From positions 1 to 21,745 of IMG/VR virus record IMGVR_UViG_3300044535_000907: a stretch of DNA of 21,745 nt. One strand, 5' to 3'. The position numbers were made by a program, and so were the translations under genes. Below the pieces are notes generated by a model. The model was not told the DNA's origin. It saw only the letters and a program-made list of their open reading frames with translations, and made no database searches. Below, in pieces: positions 1 to 7,589 of the stretch; within the stretch, counting starts at the first letter, position 1, and each line of letters opens with the position of its first letter. The DNA is from a virus.

Positions 1-2
1 AC

Positions 3-509
3 TCAAAGGGCACAGCAAGACGTCTTGCTAAAATGTATTTCAACGAAATAATGGCAGGAAGATATGAACCAGCACCAGATTGCACAGCGTTTCCAAATGA
101 TTCAGCAGACCGTTACGAAGGCATGCTCGTGGTTCGCAGTGAACTTCGTAGTATGTGTAGTCATCATCACCAACCCGTTGCTGGGGTTGCTTATATTGGC
201 ATTATTGCGGCAGAGAAACTGATTGGTCTTAGTAAGTACACCCGCATTGCACAATGGTGTGCCCGTCGTGGTACACTACAGGAAGAACTGTGCATTGACA
301 TAGCCAATGAGATCATGGCAGCAACTGCATCCAAAGATGTGGGCGTTTACATTCAAGCAGTGCATGGATGCTGTGAGAATCGCGGCATCATGGCACACTC
401 CAGCCTAACACAAACCACTGTGTTGCGTGGTGCGTTCAAAGACGATGACAGTGTGAAAAAAGAGTTCATGGACAATATCAAGCTACAACAGGAGTTTGCA
501 CCAAGATGA
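3..509 (+). CDS. folE: GTP cyclohydrolase I (FolE), 5' end outside the window
   Basis: FolE converts GTP to 7,8-dihydroneopterin triphosphate, the first step toward folate and toward the 7-deazaguanines preQ0 and queuosine. The frame is open from base 3, and the ten codons before the first ATG (base 33) read into typical FolE sequence (ARRLAKMYFNEI), so the gene starts upstream of the window. Visible family motifs are the zinc/active-site segment CSHHHQPVAG (usually CEHHxxPxxG), LIGLSKYTRIAQWCARR, and VHGCCENRG near the C-terminus, which holds the second zinc cysteine. The 168 visible residues are most of a normal domain (about 180-220). With queD and queE downstream it probably feeds preQ0 synthesis rather than folate. 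Its TGA overlaps the next small ORF by ATGA. The family call is secure; the pathway role is inferred. Confidence 0.93.
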   Translation, partial: SKGTARRLAKMYFNEIMAGRYEPAPDCTAFPNDSADRYEGMLVVRSELRSMCSHHHQPVAGVAYIGIIAAEKLIGLSKYTRIAQWCARRGTLQEELCIDIANEIMAATASKDVGVYIQAVHGCCENRGIMAHSSLTQTTVLRGAFKDDDSVKKEFMDNIKLQQEFAPR

Positions 510-619
510 TTATCACAAACATCACAGGCGAGATTCGACTGCCTTGGGAACCAGGGTTGTTGGAGTGGTTGCAGGAACACTATCCTGCTAGCCAATATAG
601 AGTGGTAGAATTAACTTAA
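506..619 (+). CDS. small hypothetical protein, 37 aa
   Basis: The ATG overlaps the folE stop codon (ATGA), the translational-coupling arrangement used throughout this window. The frame runs 37 codons to a TAA. The peptide begins MIITNITGEIRLPWEPG and ends YRVVELT; it is soluble, with no obvious transmembrane segment or motif. It fills the only gap between folE and the next gene. I recognise no family. The overlap is the main evidence that it is translated; its short length keeps confidence moderate. Confidence 0.5.
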   Translation: MIITNITGEIRLPWEPGLLEWLQEHYPASQYRVVELT

Positions 620-629
620 AGGAAAAGTC

Positions 630-821
630 ATGGCAAAATTAACCAAACTAAGCAAAGTAAATGAATCAATCACCATCAATCGTTACGACAACGGTTTCAT
701 GGTGGAAGTGGGCGGACGTGATGACGAAAACGATTGGAAAAGTGCCAAGATTCTTTGTAACACAGAAGCAGAAATGCTTGACGTGGTCAAAGAGTGGAAC
801 TCAATGGAAATTGATACTTAA
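630..821 (+). CDS. small hypothetical protein, 63 aa
   Basis: The 63-codon ORF is preceded by AAAGGAAAA about 8 bases before its ATG, a reasonable ribosome binding site. The product starts MAKLTKLSKVNESITINRYDNG and is a small soluble protein with an alternating hydrophobic pattern (SITINRYDNGFMVEVGG) suggesting beta strands, followed by a likely C-terminal helix (EAEMLDVVKEW). Similar short proteins occur in phages, but I cannot name a family. The overlapping +1 frame ORF at 661-867 lacks a ribosome binding site and is taken as a shadow. The next gene starts 9 bases downstream with its own AAGGAG. Confidence 0.75.
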   Translation: MAKLTKLSKVNESITINRYDNGFMVEVGGRDDENDWKSAKILCNTEAEMLDVVKEWNSMEIDT

Positions 822-830
822 GGAGACGTT

Positions 831-1529
831 ATGTTTGGCGCAAACTACAATGACAACGATGTTATAAACTATCGTTCAGCAGAAGAAATTAATTCGGCCA
901 TGGGTCGTGTGTATGGACACATGAGCTTGGCTGTTCTGGTCAGTATGCTGATCAGTTATTGGATTGGTACCACACCAGAACTGTTGCAATTCTTTTTCAC
1001 TGGCGTGTTGAAATGGATTGTGATCTTTGCACCCTTGGCAGCCATATTTGGTGTGAGTTATGTGTTGGCCAATAACCCTACAAAATCCACAGCACAGTTG
1101 TGCTTACACGGATTTGCTGCCTTGATGGGCTTGAGTTTTAGCATGATCTTTGCAGTGTTTACCATGGGATCAATTGTGAGTGCATTCATGGGCGCAGCCA
1201 TTTTGTTTGGTGTGATGAGTGGCTATGGCTATTTTACCCGACGCAGCCTTGACAGTGTGGGCCGGTTCATGTTTGTGGGCTTGATCGCCATCATCATTGC
1301 CAGCATTGTGAACATCTTTATTGGATCAACTGTAATGCAAATGGTTATCAGTGCATTGGCTATCATAATCTTCCTGGGACTTACTGCCTATGACACACAA
1401 AAGATTCGCGAAGAACTCAGTGTGGAGACCAGTGACAGTGCAGAAGTACGTGGTGCATTGACCTTGTACATGGACTTTATCAACTTGTTTTTGAATCTAC
1501 TACAATTGTTTGGTGGTAGAAAGGAGTAA
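831..1529 (+). CDS. Bax inhibitor-1 / YbhL-YccA family membrane protein
   Basis: This 232-residue protein has about seven hydrophobic segments between residues 30 and 225 and ends YMDFINLFLNLLQLFGGRKE, the characteristic C-terminus of the Bax inhibitor-1 family (bacterial YccA, YbhL and YetJ). The segment LGLTAYDTQKIREEL is also typical. Bacterial members are inner-membrane proteins; YetJ is a pH-sensitive calcium leak channel, and E. coli YccA binds the FtsH protease and inhibits it. In a phage it might protect phage or host membrane proteins from FtsH, or alter ion balance; this is inference. AAGGAG lies 6 bases before the ATG. Length is normal for the family, so it looks intact. The acidic N-terminal 25 residues are probably cytoplasmic. 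Confidence 0.93.
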   Translation: MFGANYNDNDVINYRSAEEINSAMGRVYGHMSLAVLVSMLISYWIGTTPELLQFFFTGVLKWIVIFAPLAAIFGVSYVLANNPTKSTAQLCLHGFAALMGLSFSMIFAVFTMGSIVSAFMGAAILFGVMSGYGYFTRRSLDSVGRFMFVGLIAIIIASIVNIFIGSTVMQMVISALAIIIFLGLTAYDTQKIREELSVETSDSAEVRGALTLYMDFINLFLNLLQLFGGRKE

Positions 1530-1531
1530 TC

Positions 1532-2179
1532 ATGGCAACGTGGGAACTATCAACTGAATACAAAAAGAACGCCATCGAAGTACAACTGTGGTACAAGAAT
1601 GGCGTTACCATCAAGAAAATTGAAGGCTATCGTTGGGGCACTTTCTACTGTGAAAGCGACGAGCAGCCCGACATTGACTTGCGCAACCCAGACGGCTATG
1701 AACTAGCAGACTATGACTGGGAACTGGACAGCTTGGATGATGGTTGCTGGGGCAATTGGGAATACCCAGATTCTGTGTCAGCAGAGGAACGTGAACAGAT
1801 TGAAGCAGCCTGGGACGAAAACTGGTACGAAGGCATGGAAGAACTGGGCTGGTCAAACGATGATACCGAGTACCATTTTCAAGGTCCGCTGAAGTTGGTG
1901 AACCGAGACACCGGTGAAGAGTTCTCGGTGTTGGATGCCGATGGCAATGTCATTCCTGAACCAGAATGGGATCCGGCTGTAGAACTTGACAAACTTGAAC
2001 CACCACTGACTGAATGGTTCCCATCAGATGTTAATCCTGTGCGTGAAGGTCGCTACCAAATTACCGACGACAAAATTCCACACTGGCCATTTCCAACTTA
2101 TGCAGACTGGGACGGGCAAAAGTGGAGTGAGGACAGTATTCAACAGTGGCGCGGACTTGCTGAGGATCCCAATAAGTGA
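1532..2179 (+). CDS. conserved-looking acidic Trp-rich hypothetical protein
   Basis: The 215-residue product is strongly acidic and rich in tryptophan and tyrosine (for example DDGCWGNWEYPDS and WEPEWDPA-like stretches), with no signal peptide or membrane segment. Residues 1-60 look like a beta-rich domain; residues 75-110 contain a charged helix (AEEREQIEAAWDENW); the C-terminal third is Pro/Trp-rich and contains VREGRYQITDDKIPHWPFPTY. I do not recognise a named family, though it has the feel of hypothetical proteins in marine T4-like phages. AAAGGAG straddles the stop codon of the preceding gene, two bases upstream, suggesting coupling. Its own TGA overlaps the GTG start of the HIT gene. 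Confidence 0.85.
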   Translation: MATWELSTEYKKNAIEVQLWYKNGVTIKKIEGYRWGTFYCESDEQPDIDLRNPDGYELADYDWELDSLDDGCWGNWEYPDSVSAEEREQIEAAWDENWYEGMEELGWSNDDTEYHFQGPLKLVNRDTGEEFSVLDADGNVIPEPEWDPAVELDKLEPPLTEWFPSDVNPVREGRYQITDDKIPHWPFPTYADWDGQKWSEDSIQQWRGLAEDPNK

Positions 2180-2580
2180 TCAAGTACGAAACATTAGAAC
2201 AGGCACAACAAGCAAAAGTTGCACCCTGGGACCTAGCAGTCAACCACTTGACTGACTTTCATGTTGCAGTGTTTCGTGATAGATATCCTGTCACTCGTGG
2301 ACATTTGTTGTTTGTGCCCAAACACAATACAGATGCTGTGATCCAAGACTGTTTTGAAACAGCCATGCGTGAAGGTCGTAGAATGGTCGATGCTGGTGAA
2401 TGTGACGCATTCAACATAGGTATCAACATGGGCACAGCCGCTGGACAAACTGTGATGTATCCACATGTGCATTTGATTCCCAGACGATCAGGCGACTGTG
2501 CTGATCCTGTGGGTGGCGTTCGCGGAGTGATCTTTGGACAGGCCAACTATAAAGCTGGTGGCTATCAACAACCAACATAA
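2176..2580 (+). CDS. HIT family protein (histidine triad nucleotide-binding)
   Basis: HIT proteins are nucleotide hydrolases or transferases that act through a catalytic histidine. The 134-residue product has RGHLLFVPK (residues 41-49), the NMGTAAGQTV segment and the HIT active-site region with Y95, H97 and H99 followed by LIPRR, and it closes with GGVRGVI, all family features. The normal motif is H-x-H-x-H; aligned on the IPR tail, the first His is Tyr here, while the expected nucleophile His (H97) and the third His (H99) remain. It starts with GTG inside the previous stop (GTGA). Substrate is unknown; adenosine-nucleotide hydrolysis is the usual role. Confidence 0.88.
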   Translation: MIKYETLEQAQQAKVAPWDLAVNHLTDFHVAVFRDRYPVTRGHLLFVPKHNTDAVIQDCFETAMREGRRMVDAGECDAFNIGINMGTAAGQTVMYPHVHLIPRRSGDCADPVGGVRGVIFGQANYKAGGYQQPT

Positions 2581-2613
2581 GTACAATTCAGCGGCCTTTG
2601 AGCATCATCCCGC

Positions 2614-2642
2614 TATACAAATTCTGCTGCCTATGCTAAAAT
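2614..2642 (+). promoter_or_regulatory. sigma70-type extended -10 promoter upstream of queD
   Basis: TATACA (2614-2619), a 17-base spacer, then TGC followed by TAAAAT (2637-2642). It lies in the 80-base gap before queD, one of the few gaps in this part of the window, and the queD start is 19 bases further on with GGAG between. The same TGC plus -10 arrangement recurs upstream of 14618 and 15003. The -35 matches only 4 of 6 bases. Confidence 0.5.
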
Positions 2643-2660
2643 TAACATAGGAGATAAAGC

Positions 2661-3194
2661 ATGTCACAAGATCAATACGAAGTAGGTCACCGTTGGATGT
2701 CAGCAAGACAATACAAATACACCAGTACAAAAGAGTACCACGATGCATTTCCATGTGCATATCGTCAGTGGCGGGCAGACAGTCATTGCAATTTGATTCA
2801 CGGCTATTCATTTTCAATGAAGTTCTACTTTGGAACAGACAACTTGGACGCACGTAACTGGGCTGCTGATTATGGCGGTCTCAAAGAACTCAAGTCAGTG
2901 TTGGAAAGCCAATTTGATCATACCCTGCTGGTGGCAGAAGACGATCCTGAACTGGAGTTCTACCAGGAAATGCAACGCCGTAATCTTGCTAAATTAACCA
3001 TCCTGCCTAAATTGGGCTGTGAAGGATTGGCAGATCAATTGTACCGGTATGTCAACGGTGTTTACATTCCTGACATGTGGGGTGCTGGAGAAGCCGAACG
3101 TCTTTGGTGCTATCGTGTAGAAGTACGTGAGACACAGGCTAACATGGCTTTCCGCGAAGGTCATAGAGAATGGAATGAGGACTTGTTTGCATGA
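2661..3194 (+). CDS. queD: 6-carboxy-tetrahydropterin synthase-like (QueD)
   Basis: QueD converts dihydroneopterin triphosphate to 6-carboxy-tetrahydropterin, the second step of preQ0 synthesis. The 177-residue product shows the fold's landmarks: a probable first zinc histidine (H27), catalytic-region cysteine C43 in SHCNLIHGY with H47, DYGGLKELK (E. coli has DFAELK), the FDHTLL Asp-His pair (D86, H87) and the late glutamate in VRETQAN. The usual HGH is HGY, so the third zinc ligand is replaced by Tyr49. I remember FRQWRA-SHC-HGY sequences as a distinct subgroup in alphaproteobacteria and phages, so this is probably a family variant rather than a broken gene. GGAGATAAAGC precedes the ATG. Its stop overlaps the next start (ATGA). 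Confidence 0.9.
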   Translation: MSQDQYEVGHRWMSARQYKYTSTKEYHDAFPCAYRQWRADSHCNLIHGYSFSMKFYFGTDNLDARNWAADYGGLKELKSVLESQFDHTLLVAEDDPELEFYQEMQRRNLAKLTILPKLGCEGLADQLYRYVNGVYIPDMWGAGEAERLWCYRVEVRETQANMAFREGHREWNEDLFA

Positions 3195-4024
3195 CACCTG
3201 AGTATGATATTGCCATGTTATTGGCCACTCGAGGCCGCACCGAAAGCCTTGGTCGCAGTGTTCGCAGCCTGATCAAATTTGCAGATCATCCAGAACGTTT
3301 GCAGTTGATGTTTGCGTTTGACGACGATGATACGGCAGGCACTGAATACTTCAAGACGGAACTACAACCGTGGTTGGACGAACAAGAACTCACGTACACT
3401 GCCATGCAGTTTGAACGTCAAGGCTATCATAGGCTGCACATCTACAACAACAAGATGGCTGAACACACAGATGCTCGCTGGCTAATGATCTGGAACGATG
3501 ATGCTGTGATGGAAACACAAGGTTGGGACACAGAGATCATGAACCGTGAAGGTCAGTTCAAACTGCTGGCATTTCATACTCACCTGGATCATCCCTACAG
3601 TATCTTCCCTATCCTGCCACGTAAATGGTATGAACTGCTGGGTTATATCTCACCGCATTCAGTACAAGATGGCTGGCTCAGTCAACAGGCCTACATGCTG
3701 GATATCTGGGAACGCATACCTGTTTGGGTGTTGCATGACCGTGCTGACATCACAGGCAACAACAATGATGACACATTCCGTGAACGTGCATCACTAGAAG
3801 GACGCCCATTTGACGAAGCAGATTTTCACAGTCGAACACAAATTGAATTAAGGCATCAAGACTGTGCTAAGTTGGCCACATACATGCACAATCAAGGTAT
3901 TAGCACTGAATTCTTTCAAAACATTTTTAAAGGCACACAGGATCCTTGGGAAAAACTAGCCCAGAATGATGTCAATAAGCAAATGGTACAATTTGACAAT
4001 CCGCACCGGCACTTTGCTAAATGA
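3191..4024 (+). CDS. GT2-like (GT-A fold) glycosyltransferase
   Basis: The 277-residue protein begins with a Rossmann-type strand and turn (IAMLLATRGRTESLGRSV, residues 7-24), the usual nucleotide-sugar entry of family 2 glycosyltransferases. FAFDDDDTAG follows at residues 42-50. WLMIWNDDAVM (97-107) matches the position of the metal-binding DxD motif. The C-terminal half has acceptor-side residues (HDRADITGNNNDDTF) and no membrane helices, so it should be cytoplasmic. It starts in the queD stop codon (ATGA) and is followed 12 bases later by a radical-SAM gene. The donor and acceptor cannot be told; the setting between queD and queE makes a modified nucleobase one option, a surface glycan another. 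Confidence 0.8.
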   Translation: MTPEYDIAMLLATRGRTESLGRSVRSLIKFADHPERLQLMFAFDDDDTAGTEYFKTELQPWLDEQELTYTAMQFERQGYHRLHIYNNKMAEHTDARWLMIWNDDAVMETQGWDTEIMNREGQFKLLAFHTHLDHPYSIFPILPRKWYELLGYISPHSVQDGWLSQQAYMLDIWERIPVWVLHDRADITGNNNDDTFRERASLEGRPFDEADFHSRTQIELRHQDCAKLATYMHNQGISTEFFQNIFKGTQDPWEKLAQNDVNKQMVQFDNPHRHFAK

Positions 4025-4036
4025 CTTAAATACAGG

Positions 4037-6043
4037 ATGACATATAAAATAGCCTTTGTTCAGCCCAACTTTCAACAAGGGCCAAAAGAATTCAACGCAT
4101 ACTACTTGCCTTATTCAGCAGGTGTAGTATGGAGTTATTCACTGCAGGATCCCTGGGTGCGTGATAATTTTTCAGTGACTGAGTGGATATGGCGTAGAGA
4201 TGCGTTAGAACCGTTGGCACAACGATTGGCGCAAAACAACATGGTCACGTTCAGTACATACGTGTGGAATCATCGCTACAATTATGCGCTGGCTCGACGT
4301 ATCAAGGAAATCAATCCCGGTGTGTTGACAGTGTTTGGTGGTCCCGAAGTAGCCATCACAGATCCTGATCTTTTTGTCAAAGAACCATTCATGGATCTGG
4401 TTATCTGTTATGAAGGCGAAATAACATTCAAGCGAGTGTTAGAACATTTTGAACAAGGCGACTGGGAGTCAGTGCCTGGACTGTTGATCAATCGCAACGG
4501 TGTTGCTGTAAAAACACAAGATGCCGAACGCATTGATACCTTGGACCAGGTACCCAGTCCGTATTTGTCGGGCATATTTGATCAAATGATTGCAGACCAT
4601 CCCGAAGTGACCTGGCAAGGTACTTTGGAAACCAATCGTGGTTGTCCTTATGCTTGCACCTTTTGCGACTGGGGTAGTTTGACCTACAACAAGGTTAAGA
4701 AATTTGAACTGGAACGTGTGTTTGCTGAACTAGAATGGATGGCTCGCCGCAACTTTGATTGGATCTCAATCACTGATGCCAACTTTGGTATGTATCCTGA
4801 ACGTGATGGCATGATAGCTGACAAAATTATTGAGATGCAGGAAAAGTTTGGCTCACCAAGAACATTCAGTGTAGCATGGGCCAAGAACCAAAAGAAAGAA
4901 GTGATCGACATTGTGAAAAAACTGTTGGATGCTCGGGGGTTTAACCAAGGTCTCACACTGAGTGTACAGAGTCTGGACCATGATGTGTTGGAAAACATTC
5001 GTCGCAAGAACATGGAAATGAACAAACTCAACGAAGTGTTTGAGCTGTGTGACCAACGCAATATTCCTGCATACACAGAATTGATCCTGGGCCTGCCTGG
5101 CGAAACACTTGAGACATGGAAGAAAAACTTCTATGCCTTGTACGAATTGAATCAGCACACTGGCATCACAACATTCCAAGCACAGTTGTTGGAAAATGCT
5201 GAAATGAACCTGTTGCAGAAAAAACTGTTCAAGATCACCAGCCAACCTGTGACAGATTACTTTGCTGGCAGCTATAGTGTGGAACACATTGAAGAAAGCA
5301 TTGACGTTATCACAGGCACCAAGGACATGCCCACTCCAGTGATGTTGGATGCACAGATCTTTAGTTGGTTCCAGACCACGTTTCATATCAACGGCTTTGC
5401 CACCTTGGTTGCACGTTTTATCCACAAGTATCTAGGTATTAGTTACAACGACTACTACGAAGAATTGTTTGCACACTTTATGACCAATGACTGGGTAAAG
5501 AAAGAAGAAGCAGAAGCTCGTATGTATTTCAACAACTGGATGATGACTGGCCGTATCAATCATCCCAAGATTGGCGTAGAAATTCATGGCTGGAACATTA
5601 TACATCGCACGTCCATGAACATGCACCAGGAAAATCAAGTTGAGCAACTGTATGATCATCTGGAACAGTTCCTAGAACGTTACAACTTGCCGGCCAATCT
5701 ACTGGCTAGCTTGATGAAACTGCAGAGAAGTTACTATATCAAATATGATGATAGAAATCAATATCCCATGAACCTGGAGTTGGACTTCAACATCTGGGAA
5801 TATTTAAGTTTCAATCGACCACTAACAGAAAATAAAACTGTGTACCGCTTGGACTTTCCTGAGGACAAGACCATGAGTTTCAATAGATTCTTGGAGTTGT
5901 TTTACTTTGCAAGGCGTAGAAACTTTGGTAAAGCCACAGTGGATCGCGTCAGTGGCGGAGACTCCAAAGGTGCACGCCGAGGTGCAGGTGCTGCCAAAGC
6001 ACAAGGCAGTTTTTCAGTAAAGAAAAAACAACTAGTGGCGTGA
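4037..6043 (+). CDS. radical SAM protein with B12-binding-like N-terminal domain
   Basis: The 668-residue protein has an N-terminal Rossmann-like region (residues 1-150, with VFGGPEVA and CYEGE) of the type fused to B12-dependent radical SAM enzymes, then the radical SAM core with the iron-sulfur motif C203-PYA-C207-TF-C210, then LGLPGE near residue 355 and a long C-terminal region of about 270 residues. Such enzymes use S-adenosylmethionine and a 4Fe-4S cluster for methylation or rearrangement at unreactive carbons. I see no DxHxxG cobalamin-ligand motif, so cobalamin may not bind, or may bind base-off without a protein ligand. The tail is Gly/Ala/Lys-rich (from about residue 640). ACAGG precedes the ATG. 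It overlaps the next gene as TGATG. Substrate unknown. Confidence 0.9.
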   Translation: MTYKIAFVQPNFQQGPKEFNAYYLPYSAGVVWSYSLQDPWVRDNFSVTEWIWRRDALEPLAQRLAQNNMVTFSTYVWNHRYNYALARRIKEINPGVLTVFGGPEVAITDPDLFVKEPFMDLVICYEGEITFKRVLEHFEQGDWESVPGLLINRNGVAVKTQDAERIDTLDQVPSPYLSGIFDQMIADHPEVTWQGTLETNRGCPYACTFCDWGSLTYNKVKKFELERVFAELEWMARRNFDWISITDANFGMYPERDGMIADKIIEMQEKFGSPRTFSVAWAKNQKKEVIDIVKKLLDARGFNQGLTLSVQSLDHDVLENIRRKNMEMNKLNEVFELCDQRNIPAYTELILGLPGETLETWKKNFYALYELNQHTGITTFQAQLLENAEMNLLQKKLFKITSQPVTDYFAGSYSVEHIEESIDVITGTKDMPTPVMLDAQIFSWFQTTFHINGFATLVARFIHKYLGISYNDYYEELFAHFMTNDWVKKEEAEARMYFNNWMMTGRINHPKIGVEIHGWNIIHRTSMNMHQENQVEQLYDHLEQFLERYNLPANLLASLMKLQRSYYIKYDDRNQYPMNLELDFNIWEYLSFNRPLTENKTVYRLDFPEDKTMSFNRFLELFYFARRRNFGKATVDRVSGGDSKGARRGAGAAKAQGSFSVKKKQLVA

Positions 6044-6747
6044 TGTCAAGACTGTTTGCATTTGGATGCAGTTTTACCAACTATCGTTGGAGTACTTGGG
6101 CAGATTGTTTGGCACCAGAGTTTGACTACTTTGAAAATTGGGGCCAAGCCGGTGGTGGCAATCACTACATCTTCAACAGTGTGATGGAGGCAGATCAGCG
6201 GCATCAGTTTGGTGCTGGCGACACTGTTATAGTATGCTGGACAGATTTCAACCGAGATGATCGTTATGTTTCAGGGCGTTGGCATACCCTGGGCAATATT
6301 TTCAACTGCCCTATATACGAACCTAAGTATCTAAAGGATCATTATGATGAACGAGGGTATTTGATCAGAGACTTGGCATACATCAAGGCAGTAAAAACAC
6401 TTTTGGAAAATCGCCCGGGGCTGACCTGGCGTTTTCTCAGCATGGTAGAACTCATGGCACGACCTGCACCTGATGATGACGTCAGTTTGCACAGAGATGC
6501 CATGCGATTGTACAGCAATGTATTAGACAGTATATTACCAGGCTATGATAAAACTGTGTTCGTAAACAACTGGCCCAAGCCTGGCGCAGATCCACACCCC
6601 AGTCCTGAAGAGCATTTGGCCTATTTGGATGCAGTATTACCAGGTTGGGTGACAAAAACAGAAACTCGTGTTAAAATGCATGAACAAAGTATTAATCTAA
6701 ATAAAGATCCTAAGAAGACAGGAATGACAAAGGTAACAAGACTATGA
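6043..6747 (+). CDS. SGNH/GDSL-like hydrolase
   Basis: The 234-residue product starts LFAFGCSFTNY, in which Ser10 sits in the position of the GDS nucleophile of SGNH hydrolases (GCSFT is a frequent variant). GGGNHY (37-42) supplies the block III-like glycine and asparagine, and DPHPSPEEH (183-191) supplies the C-terminal Asp-x-His dyad. These enzymes remove acyl groups from lipids or sugars. The likely start is the ATG at 6043, sharing a base with the preceding TGA; a GTG one codon earlier is possible. The last 35 residues are Lys-rich and not part of the fold. A second SGNH-like gene lies at 8482. Target unknown; a glycan or modified base ester is conceivable. Confidence 0.78.
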   Translation: MSRLFAFGCSFTNYRWSTWADCLAPEFDYFENWGQAGGGNHYIFNSVMEADQRHQFGAGDTVIVCWTDFNRDDRYVSGRWHTLGNIFNCPIYEPKYLKDHYDERGYLIRDLAYIKAVKTLLENRPGLTWRFLSMVELMARPAPDDDVSLHRDAMRLYSNVLDSILPGYDKTVFVNNWPKPGADPHPSPEEHLAYLDAVLPGWVTKTETRVKMHEQSINLNKDPKKTGMTKVTRL

Positions 6748-7589
6748 AACTCAAAGTATCAGAATTATTTTATTCAGCACAAGGCGAAGGACGCTATGTT
6801 GGTGTGCCCAGTGTATTTTTACGCATGTTTGGTTGTAACTTTACCTGTTCAGGGTTTGGTTGCAAACCAGGAGAGCGGAGCACGGAAGCAGATGAAGTGG
6901 CCAAGACTGTGGAATTGTACAAAACATTTGAAGAACTGCCATTGGTGAACACAGGCTGTGACAGTTATGCGTCATGGCATCCTGACTTCAAACACTTGAG
7001 TCCCACATACACAGTGGAAGAACTTGTGGACAAAATGACAGCACTGTTACCCAATGGCAACTGGCTGCAACCCAATGGCAATCCTGTGCATTTGGTTATT
7101 ACCGGAGGCGAGCCGCTGTTAGGTTGGCAACGTGCCTATCCCGAACTGTTGGATGTGTTACACGAACGTGGACTGCGACACATCACATTCGAAACCAATG
7201 GTACTCAGGACTTGAGTCGAGACTTTAAAGATTACTTGCGCAACTGGTTTGGTGAGATTACCTTTAGTGTTAGCCCTAAACTATCAGTGTCAGGTGAGTC
7301 ATGGGAGGATGCCATCAAGCCTGACGTGGTCTGGGACTATGAAACATATGGTGTGACCTATCTCAAGTTTGTTGTGGAAAAGATCTCAGACTTTGATGAA
7401 CTGGATCGGGCGGTGGATGAATATCGCTTGCGTGAATTTGGTGGCCCTGTGTTTGTGATGCCTGTGGGCGGTGTTGTTTCGGTATATGATGGCAACAGGA
7501 TCAATGTTGCTGACGAAGCACTCAAACGTGGCTACTGGTACAGTCCACGATTACACGTTGACCTTTGGGGCAACGGGTGGGGTAAATGA
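6744..7589 (+). CDS. queE: 7-carboxy-7-deazaguanine synthase-like radical SAM enzyme (QueE)
   Basis: QueE makes 7-carboxy-7-deazaguanine, the third step to preQ0. The 281-residue product opens with the family signature SELFYSAQGEGRYVGVPSVF, followed by C31, C35 and C40 in GCNFTCSGFGC, then TGCDSYASWHPDFK, a segment I associate with phage-type QueE. GGEP at residues 121-124 (SAM binding), FETNGTQ and SVSPKLS follow in family order. The cysteine spacing is CX3CX4C rather than the usual CX3CX2C, so the third cluster ligand needs checking (C40 or the Cys in TGCDS). It starts in the preceding stop (ATGA), with AAGG upstream. With folE and queD it strongly implies preQ0 production; queC is not in this window. 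Confidence 0.9.
   Translation: MKLKVSELFYSAQGEGRYVGVPSVFLRMFGCNFTCSGFGCKPGERSTEADEVAKTVELYKTFEELPLVNTGCDSYASWHPDFKHLSPTYTVEELVDKMTALLPNGNWLQPNGNPVHLVITGGEPLLGWQRAYPELLDVLHERGLRHITFETNGTQDLSRDFKDYLRNWFGEITFSVSPKLSVSGESWEDAIKPDVVWDYETYGVTYLKFVVEKISDFDELDRAVDEYRLREFGGPVFVMPVGGVVSVYDGNRINVADEALKRGYWYSPRLHVDLWGNGWGK

Noticed and set aside
4853-5425. 190-codon minus-strand ORF inside the first radical-SAM gene
   Set aside because: Antisense shadow of a clear enzyme gene; its translation has no domain features and no ribosome binding site.
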